Shown here piece after piece: positions 9,068 through 17,678 of a stretch of 64,000 nucleotides of DNA. A model generated the notes under the pieces. That model searched no databases and was not told the origin of the DNA. It was given only the letters and a program-made list of their open reading frames with translations. Position 1 is the first letter of the stretch; every line of letters starts with the position of its first letter. The DNA comes from Roseiarcus sp963813195 (lineage in GTDB: Bacteria > Pseudomonadota > Alphaproteobacteria > Rhizobiales > Beijerinckiaceae). The DNA lies in NCBI GenBank assembly GCA_963813195.1, contig CAWEYC010000012.1, forward strand, positions 496,001 through 560,000, written 5' to 3'. The translations under genes and the position numbers were made by a program.

Positions 9068-9868
9068 GTGGGTCGATCCTGGAACGCCCAGCCGGACCCG
9101 GTCGGGCCGATCCTCGCGGCCGAGGGACTCGTCAAGCGTTTCGGCGGGTTTGCCGCCGTGGACGGCGTCTCCCTCAGCGTGCGCAAAGGCGAAATCGCCG
9201 GCTTGATCGGGCCGAACGGCGCTGGCAAGACCACGCTGTTCGATCTCATCGCAGGTGGCCAACGCGCCGATGCGGGGCGGATCCTCATTGGCGGCGTCGA
9301 GGCGCAGGCCTCGCCTGCGCATCGCCGCATTGGCATGGGGCTCGCGCGGACGCATCAAATTCCTCGACCCTTCCCCAATCTCACTCTTGTTGAGAACGTG
9401 ATGCTCGGCGGGCAGCGCCAGCGCGGCGAACGCATCTTGCCGAACTGGCTGGCGCCCGGCCGCGTCGCGCGGGAGGAGCGCGACACGTGCGACAAGGCGA
9501 TGGCGCTGCTCGATTTCATGTCGCTTTCGCGGCTGGCGCGCGAGCCGGCGCGAACGCTGTCGGGCGGCCAGCGCAAATTGCTCGAACTCGCGCGCGTGCT
9601 GATGGCCGAGCCGGCGATCATCCTTCTGGACGAACCGGCGGCCGGGGTGAATCCGAGCCTGCTCGAGACGATCATCGCGCGCATTCTCGACATCCATGCG
9701 CGCGGCGTGACGTTCCTGATCATCGAGCACAACATGGACATGGTCGCCCGGCTGTGCGGGCGCGTCACGGTGATGGCGCGCGGGCAGAGGCTGGCGGAGG
9801 GCGCGCCCGACGAGATCGTACGCGATCCCCAGGTGATCGAAGCCTATCTCGGGGGGCGCGCTGCATGA
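9068..9868 (+). CDS. livG: Branched-chain-type ABC transporter ATPase, LivG-like
   Basis: First of two ATP-binding subunits that drive a HAAT-family importer at the inner face of the membrane. The 266-residue protein has Walker A GPNGAGKTT, the LivG-type insert containing RTHQIPRPFPNLTLVENV, signature LSGGQRKLLELARVL, Walker B IILLDEPAAGVNP and a switch His in IIEHNMD. The GTG start at 9068 is supported by a family-like N-terminus (ILAAEGLVKRFGGFAAVDGV) but has only a weak purine-rich site. The stop overlaps livF by 4 bp. Confidence 0.9.
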   Translation: MGRSWNAQPDPVGPILAAEGLVKRFGGFAAVDGVSLSVRKGEIAGLIGPNGAGKTTLFDLIAGGQRADAGRILIGGVEAQASPAHRRIGMGLARTHQIPRPFPNLTLVENVMLGGQRQRGERILPNWLAPGRVAREERDTCDKAMALLDFMSLSRLAREPARTLSGGQRKLLELARVLMAEPAIILLDEPAAGVNPSLLETIIARILDIHARGVTFLIIEHNMDMVARLCGRVTVMARGQRLAEGAPDEIVRDPQVIEAYLGGRAA

Positions 9869-10587
9869 GCGCGGCGTTGACCGTGAAACGGCTGATCGCC
9901 GGCTACGAGCCGGGCGTGCCCATCGTCAACGGCGCCTCCCTGAGCGTCGCGGCGGGCGAGATCGTCGCGGTCCTTGGCCCGAACGGCGCCGGCAAGTCGA
10001 CGCTCATCAAGGCGATCGCCGGCGTGACGCCGGTCCATTCCGGATCAGTTTTTCTAGGCGAACGGGAGATCACGCGGCTCGCCGCGCATTTGATGGTGCG
10101 CGAGGGCCTCGCTTTCGTGCCGCAAACGGAAAATGTCTTCACGAGTCTTTCCGTCGAAGACAATCTGCGGCTCGCCACCGGGGTGCTGAAGCCGGCGGAA
10201 CGCGGTCCTCGCATCGCGGAAATATTCCGCTTCTTTCCCGATCTGCAGCGCCAGCGGCGCCTCGCCGCGGGGCGCCTGTCCGGAGGCCAGCGGCAGATGG
10301 CGGCGATTGCGCGCGCGCTGATTGTCACGCCTCGCGTGCTGATGCTGGACGAGCCCTCCGCGGGACTGTCGCCGAAGCTGGTCGAGGACGTGTTCGCGCG
10401 CTTCGCCGAAATACGCGCAAGCGGCGTCGCTATGATTCTGGTGGAGCAAAACGCGCGTGCGGCGCTCGCGGTCGCGGATCGCGGCGTGATCCTGGTGGAA
10501 GGCCGCGAACGTCACGAGGGACGCGCCTCGGACCTGTGGGGCGACGCGCGCGTGGCCGAGCTCTATCTCGGAGGCGCGCGGGCATGA
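9865..10587 (+). CDS. livF: Branched-chain-type ABC transporter ATPase, LivF-like
   Basis: Second ATPase of the importer, 240 residues, the normal LivF length. It carries Walker A GPNGAGKST, the LivF-typical FVPQTENVFTSLSVEDNL around the Q-loop, signature LSGGQRQMAAIARAL, Walker B VLMLDEPSAGLSP and VEQNARAAL. The ATG at 9865 overlaps the livG stop (ATGA). The stop in turn overlaps livH, which implies translational coupling and fixed stoichiometry. Confidence 0.92.
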   Translation: MSAALTVKRLIAGYEPGVPIVNGASLSVAAGEIVAVLGPNGAGKSTLIKAIAGVTPVHSGSVFLGEREITRLAAHLMVREGLAFVPQTENVFTSLSVEDNLRLATGVLKPAERGPRIAEIFRFFPDLQRQRRLAAGRLSGGQRQMAAIARALIVTPRVLMLDEPSAGLSPKLVEDVFARFAEIRASGVAMILVEQNARAALAVADRGVILVEGRERHEGRASDLWGDARVAELYLGGARA

Positions 10588-11489
10588 ACCTCCAGTTCAT
10601 CGTCGATGGCGCGCTCACCGGCGCGATGATCGGTCTGGGCGCGATCGGGGTGACGCTGACCTATTCGATCCTGCGCTTCGCCAATTTTGCTCACGGCGAG
10701 TTCGTCGCCTGGGGCGCCTATCTCGCACTCGGCGTCGCCAGCGCGCTGGGTTGGCTGGTCGGTGGGGCGGCGACGCCGATCGGGCCGTTCTCGTTCGGCT
10801 GGGGCGTCATCGTGGCGCTGCTGGTCGCCATGCCGCTCACCGGTCTGCTGGCCCTCGCGCTCGATTGGGCCTTGTTTGCCAGACTGCGGGAAAAGGCCAA
10901 CAGCATCACCATCGTCATGGCGAGCTTCGGCGCCTCGATGGCGCTGCGCAGCCTGCTCGAGTTCCTGTTCACCTCCCGTCCTGCCTATTTCAGTCGCGAA
11001 TTGCAGATCGCCATGCGTATTGGCGGGCTGCGGATCACACCCGACCAACTCGCTCTGGTCGCTATGACGGCGATCCTCGTAATCGCGCTGCATGTTCTGC
11101 TGACCCGCACGCAGGTCGGTCGGTCCATGCGGGCCGTGAGCGAAAATCCCGTCCTCGCGCGCGTCGCCGGGGTCAACGTCGATCGCATCGTGCGCTTCAC
11201 CTGGATTGTCGGCGCGGCGCTCGCCTGCGCTTCAGGCGTGATGGTCGGACTGATCGTGCAGATACGGCCGTTCATGGGTTTCGACATGCTATTGCCCCTG
11301 TTCTCCGCAGCGATCCTCGGCGGCATCGGCAGCGTGCCGGGAGCGTTGGCGGGCGGCCTCATCGTTGGCCTCGCGGAGGCCGCGTCGGCCGCGACTGTGG
11401 GCGCGGAATGGCGTGCGGCCGCCGCCTTCGTACTGCTGATTGCAATGCTGCTGGTGCGGCCGGCGGGATTGTTCGGAGCGCGAGAATGA
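10584..11489 (+). CDS. livH: Branched-chain-type ABC transporter permease, LivH-like
   Basis: Inner-membrane permease of 301 residues. It has about eight hydrophobic helices and the LivH signature opening (GALTGAMIGLGAIGVTLTYS, then FANFAHGEF). The EAA-like coupling loop is around GRSMRAVSENPVLARVAGVN, and the C-terminal half has the typical GGIGSVPGALAGG. The ATG at 10584 overlaps the livF stop. It pairs with LivM to form the channel for whatever the LivJ-like protein at 5523-6785 binds. Confidence 0.92.
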   Translation: MNLQFIVDGALTGAMIGLGAIGVTLTYSILRFANFAHGEFVAWGAYLALGVASALGWLVGGAATPIGPFSFGWGVIVALLVAMPLTGLLALALDWALFARLREKANSITIVMASFGASMALRSLLEFLFTSRPAYFSRELQIAMRIGGLRITPDQLALVAMTAILVIALHVLLTRTQVGRSMRAVSENPVLARVAGVNVDRIVRFTWIVGAALACASGVMVGLIVQIRPFMGFDMLLPLFSAAILGGIGSVPGALAGGLIVGLAEAASAATVGAEWRAAAAFVLLIAMLLVRPAGLFGARE

Positions 11490-12433
11490 TCGGCTTCGCC
11501 AGCTACGCCTCGTTCTTTCTCACCATCGCGCTCTCCTACGCGATCATCTGTCTCGGTCTCAATCTGCAATGGGGACAGACGGGCCTCTTCAATGTCGGCG
11601 TCGCCGGCTTTGTCGCCATCGGCGCCTATACCTCCTCGCTGCTCACCACGCCCGCTTCCGAGGCGCACCTTATGGGCTGGGGATTGCCGATCGCGCTTGG
11701 CTGGATTGGCGCGATGATCGCCTCGGGCGCCGCCTCCGCCTTCGTCGGCTTCGCGACGCTCCGGCTGCGCTCCGACTATCTCGCGATCACGACCTTCGGG
11801 GTCGCGGTGACGATCCATCTCGTGGCGCTGAACGCCCAGCGGCTGACCGGCGGCCCCTATGGGATTGCATTCATTCCGAGACCCTTCGGCGATCTGGCGG
11901 ACAAAGCGTTGCTGTTCAACGCGCTCAATCTTGCGCTGGTCGCGGCGCTGGCTCTCGCGCTGTTCATCGCACTGGAGCAACTTGTGCGCTCGCCCTGGGG
12001 CCGCGTGCTGAGGGGCATACGCGAGGACGAACGCGCCGCCGCGTCGCTCGGCAAGAATCCGAACCTGTTTCGCCTGCAAGCATTCGCGCTGGGCGGCGCG
12101 ATTATGGGATTGGGCGGCGCGGTGCAGGCCCATTTCATCGGCTTCATTGCGCCCGACAATTATCTCTCGAGCCTGACGTTCCTGGTCTGGACCATGCTGA
12201 TCATCGGCGGCTCGGGCAACAACAAGGGCGCGATATTCGGCGGCGTGATCGTCTGGGCGCTGTGGAGCGTTTCGGGCGTCGCGATCGCCGCCGTTTTCCC
12301 TCCCGACCAGCAGGCCAGGGCTTCCGCATTGCAGATCGTCGCGATCGGCGTGATCCTCGCCTTGATGCTGTTGTTGAGGCCACGCGGTCTGATTGGCGAA
12401 CGGGCGCTGGTTTCCCGCCATCTTGACGAATGA
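11486..12433 (+). CDS. livM: Branched-chain-type ABC transporter permease, LivM-like
   Basis: Second permease, 315 residues. It has the LivM landmarks LNLQWGQTGLFNVGVAGFVAIGAY, a central TLRLRSDYLAITTFG helix, and the coupling segment GRVLRGIREDERAAASLGKN. The glycine-rich WTMLIIGGSGNNKGAIFGG follows. Start ATGA-overlaps livH. The stop TGA at 12431-12433 overlaps a possible ATG of the next gene, so all five rightward genes form one transcription unit. Confidence 0.92.
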   Translation: MIGFASYASFFLTIALSYAIICLGLNLQWGQTGLFNVGVAGFVAIGAYTSSLLTTPASEAHLMGWGLPIALGWIGAMIASGAASAFVGFATLRLRSDYLAITTFGVAVTIHLVALNAQRLTGGPYGIAFIPRPFGDLADKALLFNALNLALVAALALALFIALEQLVRSPWGRVLRGIREDERAAASLGKNPNLFRLQAFALGGAIMGLGGAVQAHFIGFIAPDNYLSSLTFLVWTMLIIGGSGNNKGAIFGGVIVWALWSVSGVAIAAVFPPDQQARASALQIVAIGVILALMLLLRPRGLIGERALVSRHLDE

Positions 12434-12441
12434 GGAGCCCT

Positions 12442-13965
12442 ATGCCCGACGCCAAGCCCCTTCGCGCGCTGCTGGCGCCCGGCCTCGAGATCAGCCGCAT
12501 CGTCACTGGCCTCTGGCAGGTTGCGGATCAGGAGCGCGATGCCGGGCCGCTCGACCCGGAAGCCGCGTCGTCAGCCATGCTGGCATACGCTCGAGCAGGC
12601 TTCGACAGCTTCGACATGGCCGATCACTACGGCAGCGCGGAGATCATCGCGGGCCGATTTCTCCGACGCGTCGCCGCAGGGGAGGCCGGCGGCGGAGCGC
12701 ATCCCGCCGTCTTTACCAAATGGTGCCCGGCGCCTGGACCGATGACTCGGGAGATCGTTCGCGCCGGGGTCGATCGCGCGCGGCAGAGACTTGGCGTCGA
12801 GACGATCGATCTCCTGCAGTTTCACTGGTGGAGCTTCGAGCACCCCGCCTATCTCGATGCGATGAAGGAACTCGCCGCGCTGCGCGAGGAGGGGCTCATA
12901 CGCCACATCGGCGTCACCAATTTCGACACCGCCCACCTGCGAGTGCTGGTCAAGCAGGGCATCCCCGTCGCCTCCAATCAGGTGTCATTCTCCCTGCTCG
13001 ATCGCCGGGCGGCAGCGAGCATGAGCGCCTTCTGCCTCGAGAATGGCGTGCGGCTGCTCGCTTATGGCGCGCTGGCCGGGGGATTGATCTCGGAACGGTG
13101 GCTTGGACGGACCGAGCCGAAGTCCGCAGAGATCGCCGATTGGAGCAAGTCGAAATACAAGCGCTTCGTCGATGCGGTTGGCGGCTGGCCGGTCCTGCAG
13201 GGCCTGCTCTCCACACTCGCGCGTATCGCTCTGAAGCATCGCGTGTCGCTCGCGAACGTCGCGACCCGCTGGACGCTCGACCAACCGGCGGTCACCGCGG
13301 TAATCGTCGGGGCGCGGCTCGGCGAGCGCGATCACAGCGCCGATAATCTGAAGGCCTTTTCGTTCAACCTGGACGAAAACGACTACGCGATGATCGAGGC
13401 GGCGCTCAGGGCCGCGGAACCCTTGCCGGGCGATTGCGGCGACGAATATCGCCGGCCCCCGTTCCTGACCGCTTCCGGCGACCTCAGCCACCACCTCGAA
13501 AACATGCCGAAGATCTACCATGCCGCGCGCGTCGAAGGGCGTCCTAACCGCTGGCGGGTCGATTCCGGCAGCGTCTGGGAACCCCTTGCAGGGTACAGTC
13601 GGGCGGTGCGGGTCGGCGATCGCATTCTCGTCAGCGGCACGACGGCGACGAATGGCTCTGGAGAGGTTGTCTGTCCTGGCGATCCAGCCGGGCAGACTGT
13701 CTTTATCCTCGACAAGATCGCCGCGAGCCTGGCCGCCCTCGGCGGCACGGTCGAGGACGTCGTTCGCACGCGCGTCTATGTCAGGGATGCCGACCAATGG
13801 GAAGCGGTCTCGCGCGTTCACGGCCGCTATTTCGGACAGATACGTCCGGCGAACACTCTCATAGAAACGTCTCGCCTCGTGGGTGACTACGAGGTCGAAA
13901 TCGAGGCCGAAGCGATTGTCGAAGGCGGTCCTCCGACATTCAATCCTGAGCGCTATCCGGGCTGA
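12442..13965 (+). CDS. Aldo/keto reductase fused to a RidA (YjgF/UK114)-like domain
   Basis: A 507-residue two-domain protein. Residues about 1-325 are an aldo/keto reductase barrel with the catalytic set D/Y (FDMADHYGSAE), K (FTKWCP) and H (LLQFHWWS). It is a close relative of the broken reductase at 6799-7855. Residues about 375-500 are a RidA-fold domain (SRAVRVGDRILVSGTTATN, then DVVRTRVYVRD and YEVEIEAEAIV). The arginine that RidA uses for imine hydrolysis in the PAR motif is Asn here (N471, in RPANTLIET). ATG 12442 is preferred because GAGGAG lies 5 bp upstream; ATG 12430 is possible. Last gene of the liv operon. Its 3' end overlaps the convergent gene by 26 bp. Confidence 0.88.
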   Translation: MPDAKPLRALLAPGLEISRIVTGLWQVADQERDAGPLDPEAASSAMLAYARAGFDSFDMADHYGSAEIIAGRFLRRVAAGEAGGGAHPAVFTKWCPAPGPMTREIVRAGVDRARQRLGVETIDLLQFHWWSFEHPAYLDAMKELAALREEGLIRHIGVTNFDTAHLRVLVKQGIPVASNQVSFSLLDRRAAASMSAFCLENGVRLLAYGALAGGLISERWLGRTEPKSAEIADWSKSKYKRFVDAVGGWPVLQGLLSTLARIALKHRVSLANVATRWTLDQPAVTAVIVGARLGERDHSADNLKAFSFNLDENDYAMIEAALRAAEPLPGDCGDEYRRPPFLTASGDLSHHLENMPKIYHAARVEGRPNRWRVDSGSVWEPLAGYSRAVRVGDRILVSGTTATNGSGEVVCPGDPAGQTVFILDKIAASLAALGGTVEDVVRTRVYVRDADQWEAVSRVHGRYFGQIRPANTLIETSRLVGDYEVEIEAEAIVEGGPPTFNPERYPG

Positions 13966-14647
13966 AGTACAGGGTCATCCTTCTCCATTGCTCAAAACGC
14001 GCCTGGTATTGACCGGGCGCCTTGAGAGGGCTGCACTTTGTCACTGCGTGAACCGCGCTTTCGGCGAAGGCTCGCCATGCTGGATCGCTTGGCGGATTGA
14101 CGAGCAACGGCGTGGCGGCCAGCGAGCCGTCATTGTTGTGAACCACTCGAATCTGCGCGGCGTATTTCTCGCCAGCGGGAAGCGCCGTCGGTGGCGTCCA
14201 GCAGCGCAGGTAGGCCTTTATGAACCAGCTATCGAGCGCGGCGTCGCGCGGCGCATTCATCGGCCCGGTCTGGAGGGGCGCTTTGACCGGGGGCGAGGGC
14301 TCTTTGCCATTGCCGCGCATCTTGACGATGGTGGATTCGTCCGGCCTGGCGTCGGCAACCGCCGCTCGTGCGGGCGAGATCGGCTTCGACGTGGCCCTCG
14401 CTTCCGATCCAACTTGATCGTTGGACGGGCGCCGGTTCGTGGAATGTTCGAAGAAGTAGAAACCGGCCGCAACGACCAGCAAGCCCGCCGTCGCCTGCAT
14501 AAAAACGATTGGGCGCCGCGCAAGGAAAGCGACCGCCGCTCCGATGGCGCCGAAAGCGATGATCTGCTCAACGGCGTTCCCATTTCGCACCCTGCTGCGC
14601 TTCTTCCGTGATTTGATCCCGGCGTTCGCTCGATAACGTGCAGTCAA
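13940..14647 (-). CDS. TolA/TonB C-terminal-domain-like membrane protein
   Basis: A 235-residue protein with a basic N-terminus and two short hydrophobic stretches near residues 27-43 and 48-67 (the second, LLVVAAGFYFF, is the better anchor). A Pro/Lys-rich linker follows (about 75-135), then a C-terminal domain with RVVHNNDGSLAATPLLV and WRAFAESAVHAVTKCSP. That pattern is close to the C-terminal domain of alphaproteobacterial TolA/TonB-type proteins, which span the periplasm and contact outer-membrane partners. There is no tol-pal or exbBD neighbour, so it is a stand-alone member of unknown partner. It is convergent with the AKR-RidA gene. Confidence 0.6.
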   Translation of the reverse strand: MTARYRANAGIKSRKKRSRVRNGNAVEQIIAFGAIGAAVAFLARRPIVFMQATAGLLVVAAGFYFFEHSTNRRPSNDQVGSEARATSKPISPARAAVADARPDESTIVKMRGNGKEPSPPVKAPLQTGPMNAPRDAALDSWFIKAYLRCWTPPTALPAGEKYAAQIRVVHNNDGSLAATPLLVNPPSDPAWRAFAESAVHAVTKCSPLKAPGQYQARFEQWRRMTLYFSPDSAQD

Positions 14648-14877
14648 ATCTCTCTGTCCTCATTGCTCTGCCAGGGCGGCCGCTCTTGGCGGCCCTCGGC
14701 TGAATCGATGGTCTTCTTGTCGCCCCGCTGCTCCGCGGACGCGGCGCCGCCGCAAAACTGGAGACGGGGTGTGGATTATATGCGGCCGAATCTCTTAAAA
14801 TGTGAACTGCGCCAAGTCTTGATACCGCCCTCGTGCTGTGAGCGGGTGGTCGCTTGAATGAAGAAGAAAGCGAAACG

Positions 14878-15363
14878 ATGAGTGTCGCCTTTACCCGAGA
14901 GGAAAGCGCCGAGACCGCTGCGGAGGTCGCGCTTCCCGATCGACCTATTTCGCCGCATCCTAATCTGGTGACGGGATCTGGGTTGAAAGCGTTGGAGAAC
15001 GCGATGTCGGAAGCGCGCGCGACTTATGACGGCGCGCAGCAGATCGAGGACGTGAACGAGCGCCGACGCGCGGCCGCGCCCGCGCTTCGGGACATGAAAT
15101 ATCTTGCCGAGCGCTTGCGGACTGCTCAGCTTGTTCCGCCGCCGGCGGCGGCCGACGTCGTTGTATTCGGAAATCGCGTGACATTCAGGCGCGATGACGG
15201 CCGGCGCCAGACATTCAGAATCGTCGGCGAGGACGAGGCGGATCCGCGGTCCGGATCAATCTCCTACGTCTCCCCCGTCGCGCGTGCTCTCATGGGCAAG
15301 GCTGTTGGCGACGTCGTCGTCTTGGGAGACGGCGAGATCGAGATTCTCGCCATCGCGGAATAG
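14878..15363 (+). CDS. GreA/GreB-family elongation factor-like protein
   Basis: A 161-residue protein. Its C-terminal half (about 95-160) is the GreA/GreB globular domain, with VTFRRDDGRRQTFRIVGEDEADP, then ISYVSPVARALMGKAVGD. The N-terminal half is a predicted helical pair but lacks the obvious acidic tip pair of classic GreA, so transcript-cleavage activity is doubtful. It may instead act like the Rnk/Gfh-type RNA-polymerase secondary-channel regulators. ATG 14878 follows a purine-rich AAGAAGAAAG stretch; a TTG at 14854 is in frame but less likely. It stands alone, with about 230 and 280 bp of noncoding DNA on its two sides. Confidence 0.75.
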   Translation: MSVAFTREESAETAAEVALPDRPISPHPNLVTGSGLKALENAMSEARATYDGAQQIEDVNERRRAAAPALRDMKYLAERLRTAQLVPPPAAADVVVFGNRVTFRRDDGRRQTFRIVGEDEADPRSGSISYVSPVARALMGKAVGDVVVLGDGEIEILAIAE

Positions 15364-15641
15364 GCGAGGAGAAACGCGCCGACCGCGCCCGCGTCAGGCT
15401 CTTGGGGCACTCTTCACTCTGTCCTGGACGGTTGATCGAATCTCCTGGACGAAAGCGCGGGCCAAACGCGACAGCGGCTGCGCTTCTCAGCGCGCGCAAA
15501 ATCCCTAGCTGGCGAAGGGTCAACGATCGCCGCGATATATCACAGCGGACCTAATTGAAAATTGATTTCCGTCCGTGCGACAAATTCGTAACCGAGCGCC
15601 GGTTGGCCAAGCCGGGAAATCACCATCTGGAGCCCCATGCG

Positions 15642-16961
15642 ATGCACTACGATTTGCTGATACGCGGCGGCGTCTGCGTGCTGCCGTGGGGCGAACAACA
15701 AACGGATGTCGGCGTCCTCGACGGTCGCATCGCCGCATTGGGCGACCTGCGGACGAGCACGGCGGCGACGATCTTCGACGCGGCCGGGCTGCACGTGCTT
15801 CCGGGCCTCATCGACAGCCATGTCCACCTGCGCGACCCCGGCGATCCGAATGTGGAGACTTTAGGCTCTGGCACGCGCGCGGCCGTGCTGGGCGGCGTCG
15901 CCACCGTGTTCGACATGCCCAACACCAATCCGCCGATCGCCGATCACGAACGACTCGAGTGGAAGCGGGGCTACGCCGAGCAGCAAACCTGGTGCGACAT
16001 CGGGCTCTATCTCGCGGGGGCGAAGACGAACATCGAGACCCTCGCGGCGCTCGAACTCGAGCGGGGCGTTTGCGCGATTAAGGTCTTCGCCGGCAGCTCC
16101 ACCGCCGCCTTGTTGGTCGAGGATGACGAGCATCTCGAACGATTGATGCGGGCCGGCCGGCGCCGTATCGCCTTTCACAGCGAAGACGAATATCGACTTC
16201 GCGCACGCAAGCCGCTCTTCCACTCCGGCATGCCCTACCGCAGCCACATGGAGTGGCGGGACGAGGAATGCGCTTTCCTCGGCACCCGGCGGCTGATGGC
16301 GTTGGCGCGCAAGACCGGCCGGCCGGCGCATATCCTGCATGTGTCCACCGCGGAGGAATTGGAGTACCTCCGGGACTTTCGCGACGTCGCCACCGTCGAA
16401 GTGCTAGTCAACCATCTGACCCAGGTCGCCCCGGACTGCTACGACCGGCTTGGCGGAATGGGGGTGATGAATCCGCCGATCCGCGGCGAACGTCATCGCG
16501 CGGCGAGCTGGGAGGCGGTGCGCAACGGCACGGTCGATACGATCGGCTCGGATCACGCGCCCCATCCCCGAGCGGCCAAGGCGCTGCCGTGGCCCGACTG
16601 CCCGGCCGGACTGACGGGGGTGCAGACCCTGGTCCCGATCATGCTCGACCACGTGAACGCGGGCCGGCTGTCGCTTTCGCGCCTGACGGATCTGATGGCC
16701 GCGGGCCCCGCCCGGGTCTACGGTCTCGTCGGCAAGGGCAGGTTGGCCGCGGGCTACGACGCGGATTTCACTCTTGTCGACATGAGGCGCCGCCGCACGA
16801 TCGAGGACAGTTGGATCGCGTCGCCATGTGGCTGGACGCCGTTCGCGGGCACGTCCGTCCTCGGCTGGCCGATCGCGACGATTGTCCGCGGCGAGACCGT
16901 GATGCGCGAGGATGAAGTCTTGGGCTCGCCGATCGGCCGTCTCGCACGATTTCAGACCTAG
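15642..16961 (+). CDS. Dihydroorotase-type amidohydrolase
   Basis: Metal-dependent cyclic amidase of 439 residues, class-I dihydroorotase/allantoinase/hydantoinase group. The binuclear zinc site is complete: H60 and H62 (DSHVHLRDPG), the lysine to be carbamylated K147 (AIKVFAGSS), H179, H233 (HILHVST), and the catalytic Asp in GSDHAPH. The DSHVHLRDPG and DMPNTNPP motifs fit dihydroorotase (N-carbamoyl-aspartate to dihydroorotate, pyrimidine synthesis) better than allantoinase. No pyrB or other pyr gene is adjacent, so a catabolic hydantoinase-like role is not excluded. ATG 15642 has GGAG 9 bp upstream; an in-frame upstream extension to 15555 looks noncoding. Confidence 0.82.
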   Translation: MHYDLLIRGGVCVLPWGEQQTDVGVLDGRIAALGDLRTSTAATIFDAAGLHVLPGLIDSHVHLRDPGDPNVETLGSGTRAAVLGGVATVFDMPNTNPPIADHERLEWKRGYAEQQTWCDIGLYLAGAKTNIETLAALELERGVCAIKVFAGSSTAALLVEDDEHLERLMRAGRRRIAFHSEDEYRLRARKPLFHSGMPYRSHMEWRDEECAFLGTRRLMALARKTGRPAHILHVSTAEELEYLRDFRDVATVEVLVNHLTQVAPDCYDRLGGMGVMNPPIRGERHRAASWEAVRNGTVDTIGSDHAPHPRAAKALPWPDCPAGLTGVQTLVPIMLDHVNAGRLSLSRLTDLMAAGPARVYGLVGKGRLAAGYDADFTLVDMRRRRTIEDSWIASPCGWTPFAGTSVLGWPIATIVRGETVMREDEVLGSPIGRLARFQT

Positions 16962-16987
16962 AGCGGTCGGCCCATCCACAGCCGGCC

Positions 16988-17167
16988 GTGGTTCTCGTCG
17001 GCGCCTGCGTGCTGGTGCGGCGCGAGCAGGAGGTTCTTCGCGACCATTGGGTGCTCGTGGAAGGCAAGCGGATCGCGGCCGTGACGCCGTCGCGGCCTGA
17101 GGGCGCCGATCGCGTGGACGACCGGCCCGGCCGCGAGCCCCTTGTCGCTCGCGGCGCCAGAGTCTGA
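16988..17167 (+). pseudogene. Truncated N-terminal piece of an amidohydrolase
   Basis: A 59-codon reading frame from a GTG translates into an amidohydrolase N-terminal beta-sandwich strand pair. It reads LVGACVLVRREQEVLRDHW, then VLVEGKRIAAVTPSRP, and then degenerates before the place where the metal-binding HxH motif should follow; TGA is at 17165-17167. It begins 26 bp after the dihydroorotase stop. It is probably the remnant of a second amidohydrolase gene whose remainder has been deleted. Short and unverified. Confidence 0.4.
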
Positions 17168-17252
17168 CCCCTGCCGGACCTTCGCTGGGGCCGGCGCGAT
17201 ATCAAATCGGCCGCGTTGCTGGCTCAGGCGCGCGGGGTGAGGCGCGGTCGGT

Positions 17253-17678
17253 TCAGTCCGTGTAAGCAGCCGACAAGTCGCTCACGGCGACCGTGACGGG
17301 CTCCTCTCGGCCGCGGAACCGCCTCCACGCCATGCGAAAATCCCGGAGCAGACGAAGCCACGCGCTAGGTGTCCTGAAGTGCGAGGCGAACTCTCGGTCG
17401 ACTTCAATTTGATGCCAGTAATTTTCGCGCCACGCGTTGAACGCCAAGAACAGATCGGCCCCTTGTCCGGCGCGAATGGCCATCCCCGCGCACCCGCACT
17501 CCGCTTCGATTTTGACGTTCCCCTTGCGATCGAAGTGAAAGCGATGGCGGCTCGGCACATGCAGCAGCCGGCCGTGTGCGTATTCAAAGTCCGTTGGTTG
17601 GAAACGAAGGGCGGAAATCATAGGCGATACGTCGAGGGCATACCGCTCAGAGAGTGACCCGATGACCATGTCCGGCAT
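17253..17678 (-). CDS. Hypothetical protein
   Basis: A 141-residue protein that I do not recognise. It has no signal peptide or membrane segment, is rich in aromatic and basic residues, and has a CGCAG cysteine pair around residue 60. The ATG at 17678 is chosen because AAGGAG sits 7 bp upstream; the longer frame to 17756 has no such site. It is flanked by the amidohydrolase stub and the divergent long leader of the histidine kinase, so context gives no clue. Confidence 0.5.
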   Translation of the reverse strand: MPDMVIGSLSERYALDVSPMISALRFQPTDFEYAHGRLLHVPSRHRFHFDRKGNVKIEAECGCAGMAIRAGQGADLFLAFNAWRENYWHQIEVDREFASHFRTPSAWLRLLRDFRMAWRRFRGREEPVTVAVSDLSAAYTD

